This document shows positions 56,234 through 64,000 of a stretch of 64,000 bases of DNA, piece after piece. Both the position numbers and the translations under genes were made by a program. Within the stretch, counting starts at the first letter, position 1. Each line of letters begins with the position of its first letter. The notes below the pieces were generated by a model that did not search any database, was not told the DNA's origin, and saw nothing but the letters and a program-made list of their open reading frames with translations. The stretch is from G041200185 sp041200185 (GTDB lineage Bacteria > Pseudomonadota > Alphaproteobacteria > BNTO01): contig CP165730.1 in NCBI GenBank assembly GCA_041200185.1, positions 930,001 through 994,000 on the forward strand, read 5' to 3'.

Positions 56234-56860
56234 CTACATCTTGGCGTCAACAATCGTTTTTGAGAAATCTACCGTGCACACAGCTTGTCCGCTGATCGCC
56301 TTTCCTGCCTGGTCAATGGCAAAGTATTTATATTCTTTTTTCGTTACACGAAACGTTACAAAAAGTCGTCCTAAGTCATGATGCAAAGAAACAAAGAAGG
56401 CATCTTCAAAAGTAAAAATCTGCAGATTCTTCCAGGACGTCACCCAGGCTAGCTGAACGAGGCTAATTTCTGTAACAAGCTTGCCATTTCCCACTGCATT
56501 TTCGATGTCAGTTGCATGTCCACCGTCCAAAATGATGACAGTGACATACTCGTGCCAGATCATCCAGGATTGCCCTGTGGCTTCGCAAATGTCGTGTGTA
56601 GCTTTAACTCCACTCGCAATATCAAACCCCAGCAAAGTTCCATAGTTTTTTAACGCCTTTGCCTGTGGCGGCGACCCTTGAATCGTCGACTCTAAGATGT
56701 CTTTACCGTCAATTTTGATATTGATCATCCACCATGGCGAACGAGAGCCTGTCTCCCCCATATTTCGCACATCCGGCGCACTACGGATGGCCAACATGGA
56801 AAAGCCGCCCCAACCAGGAACCTCGACGATTTCATAGGGATCATTTTCATCTTGAATCAT
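56234..56860 (-). CDS. Hcp-like secreted tube protein (second of a tandem pair)
   Basis: 208 residues, GGGAGA before the ATG. Predicted mostly beta. The pattern fits type VI Hcp/phage-tail-tube folds: NIKIDGKDILESTI near the front, a middle region (DIENAVGNGKLVTEISLVQL, then IFTFEDAFFVSL) and the ending LFVTFRVTKKEYKYFAIDQA, which parallels the Hcp ending with a lysine- and tyrosine-rich strand and a D-x-x-G-K turn. Related to the gene just upstream. Neither has a signal peptide, and no other type VI gene is in the window. The assignment rests on pattern, not on a database match. Confidence 0.5.
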   Translation of the reverse strand: MIQDENDPYEIVEVPGWGGFSMLAIRSAPDVRNMGETGSRSPWWMINIKIDGKDILESTIQGSPPQAKALKNYGTLLGFDIASGVKATHDICEATGQSWMIWHEYVTVIILDGGHATDIENAVGNGKLVTEISLVQLAWVTSWKNLQIFTFEDAFFVSLHHDLGRLFVTFRVTKKEYKYFAIDQAGKAISGQAVCTVDFSKTIVDAKM

Positions 56861-56871
56861 TTTTTCTCCCC

Positions 56872-57501
56872 TTACTTCTGGTTAACTTCATCGTCTTTAA
56901 TACTTGCCGCTATTGTCATCTTGGCCTCACCGTATACTGTTGTACTCTTCTTGTGACCTTTCTCAGCACCAGTTTCTTGATTGAAGATTGTTACATCCGT
57001 TTCTTTGGATCTAACTTGTAGTTGTATAACGTAATATTTCATATTAACTCTGAATTCTACAATACGTACAAATGTAAACTTATGAACTTGAATGGGAACA
57101 CACTTCCCTTCTGTCCACCCAAACCGAGCTACATAAACTTCCTTAAATATCTTGCCGTGGTACATCCACGCTTCAATCTTCGGACCATGGGAGCCGTGAG
57201 GAACAATCAACACCAAATTCTCACTCTGTACCGATCCTGAGGTATAAAGAGACCCTGTCATATTTCCCGACACATATCGATGCGTCGCAAAAGTCCAGCC
57301 ATACAGCTCGATAAATTGTATACCTGACTTAAATTTGACGTTACTTACAGCCAGAGTTTCAAAGGACACTACCCACTCAAAACTGCGTGAGATAACTGCC
57401 GACTGAGTTTCTGTCTCATCATTAAAAACAACGGGAACCTTGAGAGATGCTTTATCCGAAGGCCAGGCCCGCCCAGGAACGCGGATAAGAACTCTTACCA
57501 T
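56872..57501 (-). CDS. Hcp-like protein (first of a tandem pair)
   Basis: 209 residues from the ATG at 57501. Beta-rich throughout. The ending VIQLQVRSKETDVTIFNQE-TGAEKGHKKSTTVYGEA parallels the ending of the following gene (VTFRVTKKEYKYFAIDQ, GKAISG), and both have a conserved-length central part (PKIEAWMYHGKIFKEVYV in this one). I infer a tandem duplication. Only 11 bases separate the genes, so they are one transcript. Possible tube or effector-carrier protein of a contractile system encoded elsewhere; function otherwise unknown. Confidence 0.5.
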   Translation of the reverse strand: MVRVLIRVPGRAWPSDKASLKVPVVFNDETETQSAVISRSFEWVVSFETLAVSNVKFKSGIQFIELYGWTFATHRYVSGNMTGSLYTSGSVQSENLVLIVPHGSHGPKIEAWMYHGKIFKEVYVARFGWTEGKCVPIQVHKFTFVRIVEFRVNMKYYVIQLQVRSKETDVTIFNQETGAEKGHKKSTTVYGEAKMTIAASIKDDEVNQK

Positions 57502-58012
57502 ATGACTGCCCTAGCCACCCGAGCTGAACTCGTCGCCCTTCCCCCACTACGCTCATTTTTGCACACATTTTTGGTAAAAATCCAGTCCCCTTGTAAGCCC
57601 ACATCTTCATGAGAGGAGCATGCTCCCGCTTCATGAGAAGAGCATGCTCCCGCTAGCGTCAAGTTTTTTTATAGAGATATTCACACTTTTTTTTGCCGAC
57701 AAAGCTTCGTCAAAAAAACTTGTTTTTCTCTTGAATTTTTTCAAAATCCCATCAAAAGCTCCGAAAACACGGAACTTTCGAGACTGCCTAAAAAATGAGC
57801 AATGATTACAGACCGCCTGTTTTATCGTCCTCCTCCGTTAGCATCTCCTCCCCACTCAACAGACTTATCCACAGGTTTCGTGGATAACCTTCATCTTGCT
57901 ACAAATCCAATTTCTAAAGAATTTTTAAATCATAATACACGTGTTAGTTACGTATTTTTAATCTTTATCTATCTACAATAAGAACATAGGAAGTCGTTTA
58001 GGGGGATGAAGC
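57502..58012. promoter_or_regulatory. Divergent regulatory region between the Hcp-like pair and the giant protein gene
   Basis: About 510 bases, AT-rich on the right. Contains a tandem 24-bp repeat (57605-57652). A possible -10 (TACAAT, 57974-57979) has no good -35 partner. An AGGGGG ribosome site at about 58000-58005 precedes the ATG at 58013. Confidence 0.4.
57605..57652. repeat. Two tandem 24-bp repeats with a palindromic GAGCATGCTC core
   Basis: The unit (CTTCATGAGA, then G or A, then GAGCATGCTCCCG) is present twice head to tail with one mismatch. Each copy contains the perfect 10-bp palindrome GAGCATGCTC, 24 bases apart centre to centre (over two helical turns). It fits a dimeric regulator site in the divergent promoter region. 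Confidence 0.75.
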
Positions 58013-61000
58013 ATGGTTTTTCTTCAGAGGCTTCACTTTCTAGGTACCTTCCTCCTGTCTTTCTTTCTCTCTTTGCACTCTTCTTCCTATGCAGCAAAGG
58101 ATAATTTTACGGACCTAAGAAATCGACTCATTTCCGCGAATTCATTTGGGTGGGTGACGAAACCTAGTTCGGACATAAATAACTTTACCAAGACAGGATA
58201 TACGTCACTTCTGAATGCAATAAAACTGCTACTCGCCCAAAGCTATTCACGACCTACCTGCTCACCTCAAAGAATTGCTATTCCATCAAATATTCAAAAC
58301 AATCGTTTTGACAACGCATTAGATAATGAATATTCTCTTACTATTTACGGAAAGTTTTCAAAGATTCTAGCGCTTGTCGACAATCTATTAAAATGTCCGG
58401 ATGAGCTATCCGCCATTTCTTCAAATCTTCTCAGTGTTCTGCGTAACACCTCAATTTCTGCCAATAAAAACGATGTCTACATCCTATCATTCATATACTA
58501 TTACTCATCAAATTATTATATTGATTCATTTTTAGGAACATGCGAAGAGAAAGCAGCTATGGTCAGCACAAACCTTTTCCCTCGCATAAACTATATCCTG
58601 CAATCTGTTCGTTCCGTTGAACTTGCTGGACTTCCAGACTCCTATGAGGGCGATGAGCTGACCGCATTTCAGTTCCTTGAGTCGCTGATGAAAATTGGCT
58701 CTCGCGGAATGACCCCTACCCTCGTTAGTAAAATCGCCTCTTTAAAAACCGAAAATACTAACCCCTCTGACGTCTTGGCTAGCTACGATGTCTGGAAGGT
58801 CATCTTCGGCACAAAGGACGACGAAGCTTCAACAGACGGATCCCTTTGCTCCCAAATTAAGCACATTCTCCGCAATCCAGTAGCCACTGACAACGCAATT
58901 TTGACAACACTTGAGAAGATTTCAACAGCGGCTCAAAAACTTGAGGAAAGCGGCGAGGCTATTCCTGAAGCCACCAAACTTTTCAACCTTTTAGTGCCGC
59001 CTACAAAGGAAGCCGCTAAGGCTCTGGACTATCTAAGTGAAAATGTCATTAAAAATTCTGACGGCTACGAAGCGCTAACTTTGCAGGAAGCAATTATTTA
59101 CCTTCTTTCTACGGAAAACACAACATTACTTAATGATGGACAAAAAAAGGATCTAGTTTCTATTATTCAGAGTAAATGCGAAAAAGTTCTTACTTTTTTC
59201 GAATCAAAAACATCCTGCTGTGCAGATTCGGCTCACTTTGCAACGGATTTAGCTTCGACCCTAGGAACAATTGCAACGGATCCTTCTGTGTCGATTAATA
59301 TCGATATTCTTTCTCTTTTCGATGAAGAAAGTAGCTTTATGAAGGCACTCTTGCCCTTTACGGAAGAACCCTCTTCGGGTTCACCTTCTCTAACAAAGCT
59401 GCTTCAAGCGGCAAGCAACACTCTGCATGGGAAAGCGCCTGATGCCGTAGCAGAAGACAAAACCTCTTATGAGAATAATTGTGTACAACTTCTCCGAAAA
59501 TTGTCCGAAATCGAAGGGTACGCGTCTAATATTCATGGAAAAATGCCAGAATTTATCTGGCAAACGGTGCTGGACGCCTCCAAAACTGATGTAGCTAAGT
59601 TAAGCACGTTGTCGATGCAATTATCTTCCTTTCAAAGCGGATTTAAATTATTCATAGAGACTTTGAAAGGGCGCGTCATCCCAACCTTAGCCCCCTCTGC
59701 AGGAGAGGACGGAAAAATCTCAGTCACTTGTAGTACAAAGCAACCTGGCGTTGGGGCCTGCGAAGGATGTGGTTTTCCTCCCCAAGAGTCAGGAGCCGAC
59801 AATATCGGAACAACGTTAAACAACTTGGCTTCAACCCTCGAGGACCTCAACGTTGATTTAAGTCCTTACCAAGACTTCCTTGTATGGGTACCTCAGGCCG
59901 AACGAGTTTTTTGGTTATGCGAAGTCGTTAGCCAAATCCTCCATAATCCTCCTGATAAGCAGAGAAGTCTTACACTGGCCGAATCACTAAGCCAATGTGG
60001 AGAACATTCTTCTTTTGACGAAATTGTCGGCGTTTTTAACGGAATAGGTATAGAGGGACCAACCACACTCTTTGGCGCCTTTTTGGATACGGCAACAAAA
60101 GACCTCACGACCGAATCTATTAATAATCGTTTTCAGTCGATTCAAGATTCTTTTAAAAATGAATTAAATATCCGTTTGGATACTGTTCAGAACTTTGAAT
60201 CTGCTGACATCTACCACGCGCATGATCTCAATTTCTGGGGATCTTTCGTGGACGCCTTTTCTGCTTTGAAGGAAGACTCTGCATCCTTGATGGATGACTC
60301 TACATCTGAGTTTTTCAATTCACTCAAGACCGTTGTCACAGATCACCTTGAGGCAATAAGCTCCAGGCAATGTGTCCTAGGCGTCCGCAAATCTTTGACT
60401 CAGTGCTTCACTGCTCTTCAAGATTTTACGGGAAAAATTAAAAGTTACGGCACAGAAAGGCCAGCAGATCTTTTAACCTGCCCTCCTCTTAACAAAGACC
60501 CCTTCGAAGATTTGCGGCAATTTTTAGAAGGTAATCTTGAAGAAACTCAGCTAAGTCATTCTTTTGACGCCTTTGCGCTGCTCTTTGGTCCGTGTGACAA
60601 CCTTGGAGATCCCCCAGATACCCTCCTGGTTGATTTAGTTAAATCGCTCATACATGAGTTTATGGAACTCCGGTCGGCCTTGGAAGGCGCCCTCAAGGGG
60701 CACGCACACGGCCAAGACCTTGACGTTTCTGTTCTTGATTTTCTTGAATCTTTTCAAGAATACACACGTGCGTTTTACAATGCTCTAAAGGCTTCTGACT
60801 TTGATAATTCACCGTTGTCTGACATCTACTGTCCTGAATTCATTGACGCCTTAAAGTTCGGACTCGACCCTGTTTGCGAGACTCTTCTTGATGATACTGA
60901 CGAAGCCATCAGAAAGCTGCGGATTGCTTACTGCACTTGTTGCCGGGATGCTGCCCACTACGCTACCGACCTCGTCAATCTTTTAACCCCTGATTCGCCG

Positions 61001-64000
61001 TTCACCTCTCTGGATATAACGTTGGATTTCCTTTCGCAAACGCACAACTTTTTCCTCGCTTTCCAAGCTCACCCTTCGTTGCCCGACCTTTTACTTGGTC
61101 TGCGCAATTTAATCAACCAAGATGTTCAGAGTGATACAACGATTTACAACGACAACTGCCGACAACTCATAGATCGTCTATATACTTTGGCGACAACAAT
61201 CCCAACATTACACGAACCTCATCAAAAGCAATTTTTGGATAATCTAGCTGAAATTGTGGCAAATGATGCGCTTTCGCTTCCCCTTTTTAAAGGAATTTAT
61301 GACAATTTCTTAGAAAACTTCTTCATCTTTGTTGATGATGTTAGCAACATTCTTTTTCCTGCCCTAACAAGCACAACTTACACCTGCGGGTCAGGCACAG
61401 GGGCCTGCCAACACTGCAATGAACTTAGAATACACAAGGGATTACTGCCTGTTTTAGAAGAATTTATTACAAATGAAATGAATTTGATTCAAAATTACAT
61501 AAATAATTCATCCATTATTGACATTTTTATTCTCGCCAAACCTATCGTTGAACTTCATTCTCTCATGGAGGCTCTTAACGGCAGAGACTTCACGGCTGAA
61601 CAGCGCCGCCGACTCATCCAAACTTTGAATAACTCCTCGTTTGCCTCAGAAATAAACCCCTCACTCGAGGCATTGCAGACCGACTTACTGACGCTTGTTA
61701 GGGCACTATCAGAAAGTCTTTACATTGATATTTCGAGTGAATTTACTGATTTCACAAAGTCTTTCATAGAACAAAATAAGGAAAAAACGCATCAAGAATT
61801 TCTTAATTCTCTTTCCACTACGCTCGGTGGTCAATTTTGGATGTGGCCTCAGGTTGCAGAAAATCTTTCACTTTTGGATAGGTATCACGCACCTGATATC
61901 AATGCATTTGATGTTATTTCGAATTATTTAACAAAGATTCAATATTACATGACTAAACTCAAATTCAACAAAAATATAGATAAAAAATTCCTCGAGAGGT
62001 TCGCAGAAACAGCAACCGAATTACAAGAAGTTTTTAAAGGACGAAAAGATACAGCCCTTAAGAAACTCTGTATCTTACCGGTTCGAAAAGCTTTGTCTCA
62101 GTGTGTAGGGACCATCGAGTCCTTCATCGACTCCATCACAAACGGGAGCACCAACCACCCTCCCCTTCTAACTAACCCTTTCGAGCCGCTTAAAAAGATT
62201 CTCTCTAACTCTGCCTACGAAGAGGACTTGCCTCAGGCTCTCTACGAAATCGCCACCCCATTTGGAAACATACCAAAGGACAGCTCTGACGAAGACTCGC
62301 TTAAAGACTCTGTTTCTAAGTTGCTAAAAACTTTAGCTTTTCTCCCAGATGCTATTTACGCAATTCTTGAAGAATCAGAACTGTGTAAAACTTTCTATAA
62401 TTCATGCTTTAATTTTCTGCGTTCTTTTCAGAATTACGCTGAAAATTTTGTGACATTTCTTCAAAACGATGACCTATCCGCAACATTTTGCGGTCTGGAG
62501 GAGTACGCAGAGGCGTGGGATCAAGCTCCTCTAGAGAGGATAAATTCCATCCGTTTTGCCATTGACCGAGCCCTCGACGAAGTCGACAAGTCTCAACACC
62601 TTTGTCCACTCAAAACGGAACTCAGTCTCTTTCAAAATTCCATCTTACCTCTCTGCGCGACTTTGCAACAACGTCTCGATTCACTACAAGACGTAGAATC
62701 TGACGAATATTTCGCTGTGGCACCTTTTGTCCACGAAGAAGAGCCTTTTAATAATGACAATACATTAACTTGGGCTCAGTCTGTCATAGCCAATTTAAAC
62801 ACTCTATTCGAAGTATCCAATGAGAACTCTGCGACTTCATCCATAAATTCATTCGACGACACCGTGGCTGCGTTTAATGTTTTACCGACGTTTTTGAAGC
62901 AGTTACTACTTGTAGCAAGCGAAACGCGCCTGGCTCACCCTAACGCCGCTGCGTTTTACCAGAACCTTTCTTCATTTCTTCAACACGCCTATGAAGCCTT
63001 TGTCCTGAGTGATTTCTCAGACTGCGGAATTTGCCATCTTTCGGCCATGGAGATCCGAAATGGGTTCCAGCAGTGGAACAACATTCTGAATCTATCAAAA
63101 CACCTTTGCGACAAAGTCGTTGCCGAACTCTCTACTTGCCACTCTTGCAAAAACCTCGTCCAACCGCTAACGCTGCTAGAAACAGCACTAAACCGCACGA
63201 GTGAACTGCTGTACAGCGTCGCGTTTTACATTGCCACAGAGCACAAACCCAACTACGACGTTCTTCACCGGCTTATGGACACGCTCTCCCGGCCAAATTC
63301 CCAAAACCTCTTTTGTACTGATGGAGCCTCACTTATCGGAGAGCTGGTATCACAACTCGACTCATTCAACGAGATTTTAAGCTCTTACCTTCCTGAGGCT
63401 CATGCAAGTACCTCTCCAAGCAAATTTACTCAGGATGAGATCAATTCTTGCCGTTTAATAGAAAGTTTAGTGTCTCGCGTTGTTGCGCATTCCGCTCGCT
63501 TGGTTAGCGCACTACGTCTTGTGTTGGTCAATATCCATGCCCCCCCGGTTGCTTCCCCTTGGGAGTCCTTAAACTTCATCGCTGAAAGAGCTGAGTCTTT
63601 TTTAAGCAGTATTCATGAAATTCTAACTTCTAATAATATTGGATGCTGCTCATGTTCTAACGAGTTTTATAGATTATCTTTCCAAAGTTTACATTCTTTC
63701 ATCAAGACGACTTCGTCGCTACTTCGTCAAGTTGCTCGGATTTGGCAAAGTTACGCAGACCGCCCCACCCTGGCGGGAGCCATCCTCACTGTTCACAATT
63801 TTAGCCAAATTTTCTCGGCCATTCTCGGTACCCTTCCTGACGACAACAAACTCTTAGATCCATCTGTCTCTTTATCGAACCTGAGCTCTTTCCTAAACAA
63901 ACTCAGCACAATTAACGACTTCGACGTCAACGCAGTACCAATCTCCTTCCAATCGCTCTGGACCACGGAACTCCATTGTGAACCAACTCTTTCTAACCTC
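58013..64000 (+). CDS. Giant secreted repeat protein, 5' part (at least 1996 residues, runs off the right edge)
   Basis: The frame from ATG 58013 is open for 1996 codons up to base 64000. Signal peptide: FLGTFLLSFFLSLHSSSYA, cleavage near residue 29. An ATG at 58006 gives a different frame that stops early. The mature chain is alpha-helical in pattern and carries degenerate repeats about 550-575 residues apart: TCCADSAHFATD (402) and TCCRDAAHYATD (976); NNCVQLLRKL (490) and DNCRQLIDRL (1049); GACEGCG (583) and GACQHCN (1132); CVLGVRKSLTQC (787) and CILPVRKALSQC (1353). A partial third copy may follow (CGIC near 1671). Conserved cysteine pairs suggest disulfides or metal. Related in style to the 1036-residue protein at 40316. 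No known domain. Exported surface protein or effector by inference. Confidence 0.88.
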   Translation, partial: MVFLQRLHFLGTFLLSFFLSLHSSSYAAKDNFTDLRNRLISANSFGWVTKPSSDINNFTKTGYTSLLNAIKLLLAQSYSRPTCSPQRIAIPSNIQNNRFDNALDNEYSLTIYGKFSKILALVDNLLKCPDELSAISSNLLSVLRNTSISANKNDVYILSFIYYYSSNYYIDSFLGTCEEKAAMVSTNLFPRINYILQSVRSVELAGLPDSYEGDELTAFQFLESLMKIGSRGMTPTLVSKIASLKTENTNPSDVLASYDVWKVIFGTKDDEASTDGSLCSQIKHILRNPVATDNAILTTLEKISTAAQKLEESGEAIPEATKLFNLLVPPTKEAAKALDYLSENVIKNSDGYEALTLQEAIIYLLSTENTTLLNDGQKKDLVSIIQSKCEKVLTFFESKTSCCADSAHFATDLASTLGTIATDPSVSINIDILSLFDEESSFMKALLPFTEEPSSGSPSLTKLLQAASNTLHGKAPDAVAEDKTSYENNCVQLLRKLSEIEGYASNIHGKMPEFIWQTVLDASKTDVAKLSTLSMQLSSFQSGFKLFIETLKGRVIPTLAPSAGEDGKISVTCSTKQPGVGACEGCGFPPQESGADNIGTTLNNLASTLEDLNVDLSPYQDFLVWVPQAERVFWLCEVVSQILHNPPDKQRSLTLAESLSQCGEHSSFDEIVGVFNGIGIEGPTTLFGAFLDTATKDLTTESINNRFQSIQDSFKNELNIRLDTVQNFESADIYHAHDLNFWGSFVDAFSALKEDSASLMDDSTSEFFNSLKTVVTDHLEAISSRQCVLGVRKSLTQCFTALQDFTGKIKSYGTERPADLLTCPPLNKDPFEDLRQFLEGNLEETQLSHSFDAFALLFGPCDNLGDPPDTLLVDLVKSLIHEFMELRSALEGALKGHAHGQDLDVSVLDFLESFQEYTRAFYNALKASDFDNSPLSDIYCPEFIDALKFGLDPVCETLLDDTDEAIRKLRIAYCTCCRDAAHYATDLVNLLTPDSPFTSLDITLDFLSQTHNFFLAFQAHPSLPDLLLGLRNLINQDVQSDTTIYNDNCRQLIDRLYTLATTIPTLHEPHQKQFLDNLAEIVANDALSLPLFKGIYDNFLENFFIFVDDVSNILFPALTSTTYTCGSGTGACQHCNELRIHKGLLPVLEEFITNEMNLIQNYINNSSIIDIFILAKPIVELHSLMEALNGRDFTAEQRRRLIQTLNNSSFASEINPSLEALQTDLLTLVRALSESLYIDISSEFTDFTKSFIEQNKEKTHQEFLNSLSTTLGGQFWMWPQVAENLSLLDRYHAPDINAFDVISNYLTKIQYYMTKLKFNKNIDKKFLERFAETATELQEVFKGRKDTALKKLCILPVRKALSQCVGTIESFIDSITNGSTNHPPLLTNPFEPLKKILSNSAYEEDLPQALYEIATPFGNIPKDSSDEDSLKDSVSKLLKTLAFLPDAIYAILEESELCKTFYNSCFNFLRSFQNYAENFVTFLQNDDLSATFCGLEEYAEAWDQAPLERINSIRFAIDRALDEVDKSQHLCPLKTELSLFQNSILPLCATLQQRLDSLQDVESDEYFAVAPFVHEEEPFNNDNTLTWAQSVIANLNTLFEVSNENSATSSINSFDDTVAAFNVLPTFLKQLLLVASETRLAHPNAAAFYQNLSSFLQHAYEAFVLSDFSDCGICHLSAMEIRNGFQQWNNILNLSKHLCDKVVAELSTCHSCKNLVQPLTLLETALNRTSELLYSVAFYIATEHKPNYDVLHRLMDTLSRPNSQNLFCTDGASLIGELVSQLDSFNEILSSYLPEAHASTSPSKFTQDEINSCRLIESLVSRVVAHSARLVSALRLVLVNIHAPPVASPWESLNFIAERAESFLSSIHEILTSNNIGCCSCSNEFYRLSFQSLHSFIKTTSSLLRQVARIWQSYADRPTLAGAILTVHNFSQIFSAILGTLPDDNKLLDPSVSLSNLSSFLNKLSTINDFDVNAVPISFQSLWTTELHCEPTLSNL

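Noticed and set aside
57605..57652. Tandem palindromes as a transcription terminator
   Set aside because: They lie between divergent genes, where no transcript should need to end; an operator is more likely.
1..64000. tRNA, rRNA or tmRNA genes
   Set aside because: I scanned the spacers by eye for T-loop and acceptor patterns and saw none that folded; a covariance search would be decisive.
1..64000. CRISPR array
   Set aside because: The only regular repeats are the 5-bp microsatellite, the two 24-bp units and the degenerate minisatellite; none has spacers.

Overview
The window looks like part of the chromosome of an intracellular or host-associated alphaproteobacterium, most like the Holosporales/Rickettsiales type of lineage. 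The reasons are: alphaproteobacterial housekeeping genes, gene-transfer-agent (GTA)-like phage genes, several decayed genes, large AT-rich spacers, a shortened cell-division cluster, and many very large secreted proteins with no clear homologues. The taxonomic call is inference; there is no rRNA gene here.

Layout. 1-6.5 kb: a huge autotransporter-type beta-strand-repeat protein on the minus strand. It is split into two reading frames exactly at a 12-unit pentanucleotide repeat and continues past the left edge. 6.7-8.0 kb: rpmH-rnpA, the RnpA carrying two large insertions. 8.5-9.8 kb: two small unknown genes. 9.9-20.8 kb: a phage/GTA-like accessory zone on the minus strand (holin, 448-aa unknown, SleB-type wall hydrolase, 350-aa unknown, small proline-rich protein, HK97-type prohead protease), with AT-rich spacers and decayed genes (rdgB, a leucine-rich-repeat protein, short fragments). 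21-33 kb: low-complexity secreted protein, cca, potC/potD-like genes, an IS remnant, radC, recG, an amino-acid-binding protein and mrcA. 33-46 kb: a gene-poor stretch, a cupin, a degenerate AnmK, a 940-aa secreted coiled-coil protein, an RNase D-like exonuclease, a 1036-aa secreted protein, tolA and a 267-aa secreted protein. 46.3-49.6 kb: rsmH-ftsL-ftsI. 50.7-56.1 kb: parC, rsmE, AGCS symporter, rpsI, rplM. 56.2-57.5 kb: a tandem pair of Hcp-like proteins. 58.0 kb to the right edge: a giant secreted protein of at least 1996 residues with degenerate internal repeats of about 560 residues.

How it fits together. The housekeeping genes cover translation, RNA processing, DNA repair/topology and peptidoglycan synthesis. 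They are interspersed with an export-oriented accessory set: the phase-variable surface protein, three very large signal-peptide proteins (36.6, 43.4 and 58.0 kb), and an orphan Hcp-like pair. These look like the host-interaction part of the window. Uptake genes for polyamines, amino acids and alanine fit a nutrient-dependent lifestyle. The strongest new observation is the contingency repeat: with 12 units the large surface protein is out of frame, and loss of one unit (or gain of two) would fuse the two open frames.
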